This document shows positions 9,406 to 16,980 of a stretch of DNA of 16,980 bases, in pieces; the first letter of the stretch is position 1; every line of letters starts with the position of its first letter. The stretch lies in contig JAPTJF010000739.1 of assembly GCA_029339195.1 (NCBI GenBank), positions 1 to 16,980 of the forward strand, given 5' to 3'. The stretch comes from Micractinium sp. NFX-FRZ. Its lineage: Eukaryota; Chlorophyta; Trebouxiophyceae; Chlorellales; Chlorellaceae. The notes beneath the pieces are model-generated. The model was not told the origin of the DNA. It searched no databases and saw only the letters and a program-made list of their open reading frames with translations. Position numbers and translations under genes: made by a program.

Positions 9406-12152
9406 GAACACGCGTGCCTTGGCCAGCTGGGCGGGGTCCTGGATGCGTGAGAGGCGCAGGTAGACCAGCTGCTGCGTGGCCAGGCGGTCCTCGAAAATGG
9501 GGAACTGCTCCTTGGCGCCTGCAGGGGTGTGGCGGCATGGGGTGGGAGGCAGGAATGCATGGGCGGTGCCGCGGCACGGAAGGGGCAGCGGCCAGCTGAG
9601 CCTCGAAAGGTTGGTGAAGTGCATTTGGAGGCCTGCAGGGGTCGAGTGGGCCGGAGTGGAGAGGCAAGCGGGCGGACGGGCGGCAGGGCAGGGCAGGGGG
9701 AGGTGGGTGGGCAGCCGGCAGGCAGCAGGCACAACGGGGCAGGCGGGTGGGCAGGCACAAGGGGGCATGGGGGGCAAGGCTGCTCACCCATGCCCATGTC
9801 CTCCAGCACCTGCCGCTTGCTGGCGTACAGGCGGTCGGCTGCCACCAGCCCCGCATCCATGAACAGGCAGTCTGCAGGGCGGGAGGGATGAAGAAGGAGG
9901 CAGGCAGGTGGAGGTCGGGATGGAGAGGGTGCGAGGGGGAGGCGGCGGAGGCATGGGCGGAGGACCCCTATGACAGATGGCGAGTTTATGAAGAGCTGGC
10001 GGACAGCTGCGGTGTGCTGGGGGTGGTGGTGTCCCTCATTCACCCCCCCGCTGGCTTGCCTGCCGGGTTGCCCGCCTCCATGGTGCCTGTGGCCAGCAGC
10101 ATCTCGCCGTTGGGCCGCCCATCGTACACGGCAACCTCCTGACCCTGGCTGAAGGCAGGACAGGGCATGGAGTGTGTGTTTCTGTCAGCAGGGAACAGCA
10201 CGCGGCATGTGAAAGGTCGCCACAGCAACCGACTGGACCTGGCTGCAGGCAGGAGAGGGGAGGGGCACAGGAAACCATGAGCAGCAAGGCCCTGAGGCGG
10301 TGAGGACGCACAGAGCAGCATGCGCAACGGCAGCCTCCTGGCTCTGGCTGCAGGCAGGAGGGGGGAGGGTTGGGGTAGGCATGATTAAGAGGGTACCCCG
10401 CGCACTGCACACGACACAGCAGCCTCCTGGCCCTGCCTGCGGGCATCAGAGGGTACGGGGCCTGTGTTTTCTGTCCGCACATGCGCCGCACAGCGACCGT
10501 GCGCCGCCCAACCCGCACACACCCAATTCGCCCCCTCCTCTCCCGCCCCTCACGTGTACGCGCGCTGCGCCACCACGGTGACCGCCTGCTTGTCGAGGTC
10601 ATAGTCCAGCACCGCCCCGCCGCTGCTGCCGGTGCGCGTGAACCCGCCTGCCAGCGGCAGCAGCGCAAAGCATTGCGCGCTGGGCAGGTAGGCTGCATAC
10701 GCCAGCACCACAGACATGGCCTGCAGGGCAGACGGGGATCAGGCATGGAGATATGGAGCATGAGCAAGGAAATGACTGTGGGGGGCCAGCCAGTAGCAGG
10801 CCCCAGAGGCGGGGTGAGGGAGGTTCGGGCGTGTTGAACCTTGCAGGGCAGCGCGGTGCAGGGCAGCGCAGCAGAAGGGAACTGCTTGCTGGCAGGGCCG
10901 CTTGTCCATCCTTCACACCAACTCCCGCGCATCGAGGGGCCCAACCCTGACAGCCGGCACCAGCCCCGGCACCCTCAGCAGTGGGCAGGCACACCCACCG
11001 TATCATAAACCTTTCCCTCCCTAGCCCACCTCGAGGAACGCCTGCTCGTTGAACACAGCCGCCGGGTACGCCGCCTCCGCCTGCCCCGCCGGCGCCGCCA
11101 CCGCCATGGCCGCCGCCACGTCCTGCCACTCCTGCCGCAGCGCGGCCTCGCGGGAGCGCGCCTCTGCCAGCACTGGGGAGCCACGCAGCAGCTTCTGCCG
11201 CTCCTCGTCCTCCCACAGGATGGGGGTGAGCGTGCAGCGGGGCAGCGTGGCCAGGAAGGCGCTCCAGCCGGACGCAGCGCCCTGCTTGGGCGGGCGGGCG
11301 GGCGGGCGATTGGGACGGGGGGACCAGAGGGTGTGCATGGGGCATGGAACTGCTGCCGTGCGAGTGGGGGAAGGTAGAGAGTGTGCGGGGGCAAGCAGGC
11401 AGTGCCATGCACGCGTGGCTGCACGCTGCCTCTCAGCAGCACGTGCAGGCGGGGCGTGGCGGGTGCAGAGCGTGCACGGCGGGCGCAACCCAGGCACCCA
11501 TCTGCCGCCCTCCTACCCACACTTGATTGCTTCCAGCACAGCGCACCCTCACATCCACTCAACCACATCCGTGCACCCATCCCACTCTCCCACGCTCGCC
11601 CACAGCCCCCGCCCACACCCCGCCCCCGCCCCAGCGCACCTTGGCACGCTCCTGCAGGAGCCACAGCGCCAGCCCCACCAGCTCGCTGCGCCCCGCTGCC
11701 GCTGCTGCCAGCGCGTCATCCTTGCCCACGTCAACTGACGTGACCGCCAGGTCACCAGGGATCTGGAGCACCGCCTCCCCCGCCGCCACGTCGCGCGCCG
11801 CCACAAATCCGGGGCGCTGTGTGCCGCCCGCGCCCTCCAGCGCCGCGGGCTCGACAGCCAGCGGCGGCAGCGAGTGCTGCTCGATGCACCAGCGCAGCAG
11901 CACGTCGTAGCTGCCTGTCGTGGGCGCTGTGTCCGCTGCGGTGGCGGAGGCGGCAGAGGCGCGGGCGGCGGCGGCGGCGCGGCGCCCGCTCTGCTGCCAG
12001 GCCTGCTGCCCCTGCCTCCGCCGCTGCTGCTTTTGTTGTTGGGGAACACTCCGAACGTTACATGGGCGTGCCTGTGCTGGCAGGCAGGCGCTGCTGGAGG
12101 CCTCCGCCCCTGGTGGTAGAGGTGCTTGCCGGGCTGCAGCGCGCAGCAGCAT
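7206..12152 (-). CDS. SET-domain protein, plastid Rubisco-methyltransferase-like class
   Basis: Exons in transcription order: 12152-11640, 11281-11030, 10720-10554, 10148-10060, 9871-9788, 9518-9418, 8973-8914, 8556-8534, 8249-8162, 7950-7864, 7572-7463, 7236-7206; 534 aa. Residues 1 to about 75 look like a plastid transit peptide (MLLRAAARQ..., Arg/Ala/Gln-rich). The split SET domain follows: GFVAARDVAAGEAVLQIP (115-132), ELVGLALWLLQER, GWSAFLATLPR, then FALLPLAGGFTRTG, YTQGQEVAVYDGRPNGEMLL and GNPADC. After it comes a helical Rubisco-LSMT substrate-binding-like domain (QQLVYLRLSRIQ, PENEYEILQL, FDDDIKDLQRRDLTPQQRLA, EKRILRGTMDGVRRRL). The C-terminal exons (LQDPNADFKEIFDTIESIP) have no motif known to me. 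The Asn-His motif normal at PLADxxNHS and the catalytic Tyr of the YGF motif are replaced (GGFTRTG, LATGTM), so methyltransferase activity is doubtful. One intron uses GC (10059-9872). Exon 6 could also end at 9412, using a GT donor. An in-frame ATG at 12278 is an alternative start. Confidence 0.85.
8297..8437. repeat. imperfect tandem repeat of about 70 bp in SET intron 8
   Basis: Two related units, 8297-8369 and 8370-8437, share GGAGTGGxTTGAGGCACAGG, CAGGGTGGCA and GGTGGCAGCC. They lie inside the intron between exons 8 and 9 of the SET gene. No coding or splice role is visible. Confidence 0.7.
9380..9405. repeat. (AC)13 microsatellite beside a splice donor
   Basis: Thirteen AC units on the plus strand, read as GT repeats on the SET gene's strand. 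They begin a few bases after the exon 6 boundary. This supplies many GT dinucleotides near the donor, and the donor itself is ambiguous (GC at 9417 or GT at 9411). Confidence 0.9.
10122..10455 (-). repeat. four-copy tandem array of the SET exon 4 acceptor region
   Basis: On the minus strand the exon 4 start (10148, after CCTTCAG) is preceded in intron 3 by three related copies, with exon-like starts near 10242, 10347 and 10436. Spacings are about 94, 105 and 89 bp. Copies two and three keep CTCCTGCCTGCAG|CCAG, and all three encode echoes of exon 4's QGQEVAV: QVQSVAV, QSQEAAV and QGQEAAV. The fourth copy has a changed acceptor (CCCGCAGG). GACAGAAA-CACA-type text also recurs upstream of the first and last copies, so the repeat unit is roughly 90-105 bp and includes intron sequence. 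Confidence 0.8.
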
Positions 12153-12423
12153 GGCGGGCAGCTGGACAAGCTGAGCAACAAAAGCTGTTGATTGTCGAGC
12201 AATGGGCGTGCCGAAGCAAGTGGGCGGCCAAAGGATTGGCAGCGCTGGCAGCTGAGGTGGCGATGAGGTTGCTTTCAAAGGGAGGCGCTGCTAGCAACCC
12301 AGGTGTAGATATAGACGGGCTCTGCTTGAGCACTGCGATAGCTTTGCTTATTCTCAAGCAAGAGCTTTCGGTTGTTGCAATACGTCGTTTCAGGACGCGA
12401 CCTCTGGCGGCAGTGCAGGCGCC
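12153..12423. promoter_or_regulatory. shared upstream region of SET gene and transporter gene
   Basis: 271 bp lie between the chosen start codons of two divergent genes and must carry both promoters. The region is less GC-rich than the flanking exons, mainly at 12290-12390. If the SET gene starts at the alternative ATG (12278), only 145 bp remain. I see no convincing TATA box. Confidence 0.5.
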
Positions 12424-15400
12424 ATGCATGTACAGGGGCCGGCGGCAGCAGCACGCAGCAGTAGCGGCGCTGGCGGCGCTGCTCAAGCGCACAGTGGCCG
12501 GTCGGCCGCCCGCCGCTCCCGCCCGCACTCCTGTCCCTCCTGCCCGCCGCCGCCGCCGTCAGCAGCAGCAGCAGCAGCTGCAGGAGCACTGCTTTCTGCG
12601 CCGCACCAGGCATGGCAGCGCATTATGATGCCCGCAGCGGGCAGGGTTCGCAGCAGGAGGAGGGTTGTGCTGGCGGCAGCAGCAGCAGCAGACGCAGCGG
12701 ACGCAGGCCTCTCAGACTTGCCACACCATCTACAGGCGGCGCCGTCGGCAGCAGCAGCAGCAGCAGACCCGCAGCGAGTGGTGCTGCTCACAGCCTGCGT
12801 GGCCATGGCAATGGCAGCCGTCCACCGTGTCGCCTTCTCAGTGAGCGGGGCGGGTGCTGCCTGCTACCAGGGCAGCAAGCACCCAGGGCAGCATGCATGC
12901 ACGCCCTTGCATGCACGAGCACGAGCGGCCGTGTTTGTGGAAGTGCGGGACGCAGCCCAATCCCGTTCTATCGATTGCTGTGCCATAGACTGCTGCGCCA
13001 TAGACTGCTGCGCCGTAGACTGTTGCACCATGGGCTGTGCCATCGCCTGCCCATCCCCCCATTCTTCCGCCCTGCCTCCGCCCCGCAGGTCCTCTCCATC
13101 CCCATCCAATCAGAGCTGGGCCTCAGCCTGTCTCAGATGGGTACTCTGCAATCGGCGCTGCTGGCGGGCTATGTGGTGGGGCAGGTGCCCTGCGGGGTGC
13201 TGGCCGACCGCATCGGCGGCGCCCGCCTGGCGGCCACCGGCCTCTTCATCTGGTCGGCGGTCTGCCTGCTCTTCAGGTGCGCTGTTTTACAACTAATTGT
13301 CTGCAGCACCATCACGACGTGTCCAGCTGCCTGCCTTGCTTGCCTGGCTGCTCCAGAGCCCGGCCAGGTCGCCCGCCACCGGCTGCCCGCACTGACGCCA
13401 GCCTTGCCCGGCCATCCCACCCCTCCCTGCCTGCCGCATGCAGCTTGGTGCCCGGCAGCAGGGACCCGTTTGCCGCGCTGCTGGCGGTGCGGGCAGCGCT
13501 CGGCCTGGCGCAAAGGTGTGCGCAGCCCACCTGCTGCCCAGCCATGCTGCGTGCTCAATGCGCACTGCTGGCACGCACTTGCTCTGGCAGTCCGCATGCT
13601 GCTGGAGCTTCTGCCCAGCAGGCGCCGCTTGCCGAGCTGGGGATGATGGCCTGCCGCAGCCAAGGCCCAGCGGGTCCTTTCACGGGCAGCGACCAACTTA
13701 CCTGAGTTCCTGAGCACTGAACCTGGCACACCCGCTCCCTCTCCCCCCCACCACCTGCCCCTCTCCTCTCAGCTGCATCATGCCGGCAGTCGCCGCCTTA
13801 GCAAGTGAGTCGTGTCCCAGAGCTGGCATGGCATGATGTCAAGGGCGTGCTGCCAGGGCTGCAGGCAGGCAGCCACCAGCCCTGCCTCCCGCGCCTGCCC
13901 CTCCATCTCCCTTCTGCAAGCCAGCAGTGAGCAAGCAGCTGCACCCTCCTGCCCCGCCACCTGCAGCCCGCTGGTTCCCGCCGGCCACCCGCAGCCAGAG
14001 CACGAGCATGGTCTACAGCTCCTACTCATTCGGCACCGTGGCTGGCCTGGCGCTGACACCCTTTGTTGCGCAGGTGCGCTGCTGATCTTGCTGCCGTGGT
14101 GGCTGCTTGTTTGGTGCTGCTGCTGCTGCTGCTGCTGCTGTGGCTGGTGCACATTTCTGCTGCATGTTTGCAGCAGCAGCAGCATGGTGAGGCAGCTGCC
14201 GCCCTGCGCCAGGCCAGCTGCAGGGCCCAGGGGGCCCTCTTTGCCTCAGTGCGTGCCATCCTCAGCAGGCATGCCCATTTTCAAGTGCGATACATACTCC
14301 TCGCACCTGCTCTCAACTCACCCATCCCGCGTCACTGCTGACCCCTGCCTGTATCTCATCGCCGCAGCATGTCGGCTGGGCCTCCACCTTTACCCTGTTT
14401 GGCCTGGCCGGCATGGCAGCAGCAGCAGTGGGCAGCTTGTCGCTGCCAAACGAGAACCGAGCATCCGGGCCGGCGCAGCCGCGACAGGCAGCAGCAGCAG
14501 CAGCAGCAAGCAGCGGGGCACGTGGCGGCGGGGTGGACAGGGAGACTCTGGCACACTTGGGTGTGCTCATGTTCACGCACAGCACGATCAGGTACGCTGT
14601 ACCGCCGTTTGATGCCTGCTCCTGTATTCAAGTCGGGAGTTCGGTTGCCCTCCATACACCCAGCCCTTCCGTCCCCTGCTTAAGGACTGCTGCCAAACAG
14701 ATGCTGCCAAACAAATGCTGTTGACTGACAAGGAGCGGTGCTTGCTTGTCTGAACCCACCCGCCCCTGCCCGCCCCTCCCTCCCTCTCTCCCTGCCCCCT
14801 GCCCGTGCCTGCAGCTTCTCCTTCTTCATCCTGCAGGCCTGGATCCCCTCCTTCCTGGCCTCCACCGGCATGACCCACCTCTCCTCCATCGGCCTCCTCA
14901 GCTCCCTGCCCTGGCTGGCCACCGCCGTGGTGGCCGTGCTGGCCGGCGGGGCGGCCGACCGGCTGCAGTCGCGCCACGGGTGGGCCGCGCTCCGCGTGCG
15001 GCACTGGATGCAGGCGCTGGCGGCGGGAGGCACCGCTCTCAGGTGCGGCTGGCCCACCCACCTGCTGGGGCGCCGGCTGTGCTTGCACGGCCTGCCTGCA
15101 TGCGGGTGCTCATTGCAGTGCGGCGCGCCTGTGGGGTCAGGCCCCGGTGCAATCCAGTGCGGCAGGCCAGTGGTGCCTCCCGGACCACCGACGCGCGCGC
15201 CCCCGCCTCCCCGCTGGCTCCGCTGCAGCCTCCTGCCCCTGGCGCTGCCCGGGCTGCGGCTGCCGCCGCTGGCCGCGGCTGCGGCCCTCACTGCAGCGGT
15301 GGCCTTCCAGGGCTGCTCCTATGGCGGCTTCCACAGCTATGTGCCCGAGGTGGCGCCTGACGCGTCGGGTGAGGGGTTGGCCTGGTGGGCTGGCCCACTG

Positions 15401-15951
15401 CCTGCCAGCCTGCCTGCCTAGCTGACATTTTCTGCACTAATGGGTGTCTGGACAATGCCAGGCAGTGCACATGTGTGTGGGGGGATGCGCTCAGGCAGGG
15501 CATGCCTCGAAGTGCAGCACCTCTTGGCCCGCGGCAGTCTCGTGCTGCTCACCCCACTGCTGCTGCTGCCGCTGCTGCCACCCGTGCATACCCGTGCTGC
15601 TGCCCCCGTGCGTGCAGGCCTGGTGCTGTCCATCACCAACACGTGTGGCACGCTGGTGGGGATTGCGGGCAACCTGCTCACAGGGTGCCTGGCAGAGACG
15701 TCTGCCAGCTACACAGGTAGGAGCACTCCCACCTGCCTGTCGCTGCCTGCCTGCCCTGCTGGCTGAAAGGCGCACCGGCGCCCAAGTGCACCTGCTGGGT
15801 CCAAACACGACTCTCTCAACCTAAACGGCCTGCCCTGACCTACCATGCAGGGATATTTGCGCTGACAGTGGTACTGCAAGCAGCCAGCGTGGCTGTGTGG
15901 CTGGGCGGAGCTCACGGGCGGCATTTGCAGCTGCGAAGCAAGGCGGGCTGA
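12424..15951 (+). CDS. major facilitator transporter, SLC17/PHT4 (plastid anion transporter) type
   Basis: Exons: 12424-12840, 13089-13276, 13444-13515, 13773-13804, 13967-14073, 14368-14591, 14815-15042, 15229-15368, 15618-15716, 15851-15951. All are GT-AG with matching phases; 535 aa. Residues 1 to about 115 are Ala/Ser/Arg/Pro-rich with almost no acidic residues, a likely long plastid transit region. The first helix is VVLLTACVAMAMAAVHRVAF (119-138). The MFS loop motif is GVLADRIGG (175-183), and RWFPPATRSQS (238-248) matches the WFPPxxRS signature of PHT4/SLC17 proteins. SYVPEVAPDASGLVLSITNT and GTLVGIAGNLLTG match the conserved second-half segment of the same family. A long Ala/Gly-rich loop (about residues 295-330) splits the two six-helix halves. 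Phosphate or another organic or inorganic anion is the likely substrate by family; the sequence does not fix it. Upstream in-frame ATGs were not found, so 12424 is taken. A TGTAA signal follows 41 nt after the stop. Confidence 0.92.
12971..13042. repeat. 15-bp tandem repeat in transporter intron 1
   Basis: Four full units and one partial unit of a 15-mer of the form TAGACTGCTGCGCCA, with few changes between units. The array lies within intron 12841-13088, shortly before the acceptor. No function is evident. Confidence 0.85.
14115..14140. repeat. (TGC)8 microsatellite in transporter intron 5
   Basis: An uninterrupted TGC repeat in the intron 14074-14367. The same triplet family recurs as GCA/CAG runs in exons 1 and 6, where it encodes Ala runs. 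Confidence 0.9.
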
Positions 15952-15991
15952 GCCTGGCCAGCAAGACCAAACACCAGCGGTGAAGCAGCCA

Positions 15992-15996
15992 TGTAA
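15992..15996 (+). terminator. poly(A) signal TGTAA of the transporter gene
   Basis: TGTAA occurs 41 nt after the transporter stop codon on the coding strand. This is the best placed of the three TGTAA signals in the window. Confidence 0.6.
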
Positions 15997-16683
15997 CACA
16001 GCAATGCAGTCGTGTGCCACACAGTGTGCGGCAGCCCTGAAGAATCCAGTGGTTTGCAACAGTAGGGCAGGCATCTTCACACGGAGGCGTGGGCATAGTT
16101 CGCAAGGAGGTGAAACGGGACAGTGCCATCGGCAGATGCAAAGGCGAGCGCCGCCTGTGTCGGTTAGTCACAGTAGCGCGGCGGCGGTGGCAATGATCCC
16201 ATAGTTCTAGCATAATTTGCTGGATCCGTGGCCTTTTAATGTACTTGGATGGTTGCATGACTCAGTGGGCACTACTCCTAATTACTGATTACGAGGACAC
16301 TGCTTCAAGCTGCCAGCGGGGCGCAAGTTGCCGGGGGGGCACAAACGAGGAAGAGGCAACCCACGCATGCAACGGCTATAGTCCACAACATCTGTGGCAA
16401 TCCAGCTTAACAGCGCAAGGGAGGGAGTTCCAGGAAGCACCTGCCAGCCTCGCGCCAGCTGGCTTCTAGCCAGTCGCCGGACACGCAGGGGCTGGCTGGG
16501 ATTCCTACAGTACATGCAGCCTGCTGCCCGCGGTTGCATGGGCCGCAATGCTGCATTCACTGGCGGAAGGTCTCCGGGTCACCTTGAGCATGCGGACCAT
16601 CGCAAAGCGGCAGGCTGGCAAGTGGCCGCCGGTATTTGCACCGGGATCCCATGTGGCGGATCCCACCGCCCGTTGGCCGCACT
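15997..16683. other. intergenic region, no gene seen
   Basis: About 690 bp after the transporter's poly(A) signal hold only short open frames with no family features and no convincing splice structure. It contains a small hairpin (CTGGC-TTCTA-GCCAG near 16459-16473) and less GC-rich text at 16190-16290. I see no RNA gene. Confidence 0.55.
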
Positions 16684-16870
16684 CCCGGATGGGGCCCTTT
16701 TTGTCAGGTGCAGGTTTTGCGTCCATCTTTCAGCCTAGCTCATGGAATCGACCTGTTTGAGCCGTGGGACGGTCGGTATCCGTGCTGTTGGGATCCCGGA
16801 GTCGGTGACCGGACCGGCGATTGGCGTGACCGCCCCGGATGGGGCCGCGGAAGGGCTACAAAAGACACCG
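16684..16870 (+). promoter_or_regulatory. possible promoter of a gene starting beyond the right edge
   Basis: The 13-mer CCCGGATGGGGCC occurs at 16684-16696 and again at about 16834-16846. The second copy lies about 10 bp before a TATA-like GCTACAAAAG (16855-16864). Three GGATCC palindromes cluster at 16643-16800. After the TATA-like box comes a pyrimidine-rich stretch without ATG, as expected of a 5' UTR. Direction and function are inferred. Confidence 0.35.
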
Positions 16871-16980
16871 GTCTCCTCCCATTCCCCATTCTCCTGATTT
16901 CAGTTGCAGTGCCTCCCGCCCTGCAATCACTTGATACCAGCACTCACCCCCTGCCCACCCCCTGCCCACCTCTCCCGCTC

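Noticed and set aside
10149..10553. intron 3 copies as real alternative coding exons
   Set aside because: The copies lose the exon 4 sequence after about 10 codons and lack a suitable donor in frame, so I list them as repeats and not as exons.
12612..13646. 344-codon plus-strand open frame
   Set aside because: It reads transporter exon 2 in frame but reads exon 1 out of frame and runs through introns. The exon 1 frame from 12424 gives the first membrane helix and matches phase.
16459..16473. hairpin as a transcription terminator
   Set aside because: A five-base stem in a eukaryote-type intergenic region, far from any gene end; easily expected by chance.

Overview
The window reads as nuclear DNA of a GC-rich green alga. 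Evidence: genes broken by many short GT-AG (and a few GC-AG) introns, coding exons with strongly G/C third positions, Ala/Gln-rich low-complexity runs from GCA/CAG repeats, TGTAA poly(A) signals behind three genes, and plant-type plastid proteins. A trebouxiophyte (Chlorella-like) is my guess; the sequence alone does not fix the genus. There are no rRNA or tRNA genes, CRISPR arrays, insertion sequences or viral genes that I can support.

Layout: five spliced genes, alternating in direction. (1) 260-3029, plus: a DUF679/DMP-type four-helix membrane protein with a long coiled-coil tail; its first exon is uncertain. (2) 3637-5905, minus: HISN2-type bifunctional phosphoribosyl-AMP cyclohydrolase / phosphoribosyl-ATP pyrophosphatase of histidine synthesis, 5 exons, 315 aa. 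(3) 6168-6874, plus: a small unrecognised three-exon gene, 143 aa. (4) 7206-12152, minus: a SET-domain protein of the plastid Rubisco-methyltransferase-like class, 12 exons, 534 aa, apparently lacking the usual catalytic and cofactor residues. (5) 12424-15951, plus: an SLC17/PHT4-type major facilitator transporter, 10 exons, 535 aa. Pairs 2/3 and 4/5 are head to head across 262 and 271 bp; pairs 1/2 and 3/4 are tail to tail. The left edge may hold an exon of a minus-strand gene, and the right edge a promoter for a plus-strand gene that starts outside.

The exon models were built by joining exons at splice sites so that the reading frame and the family sequence both continue. All 30 internal introns used give consistent phases. 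The genes do not form a pathway; several products (genes 2, 4, 5) are probably plastid proteins, by family and by Ala/Arg-rich N termini.

Most unusual points: two genes carry extra intronic copies of an acceptor site plus the start of the following exon (one extra in HISN2, three in the SET gene); the DMP domain is fused to a coiled coil of about 340 residues; the SET domain has lost key motifs; and at least two introns appear to use GC donors. I found no sign of a wholly new multi-gene system.
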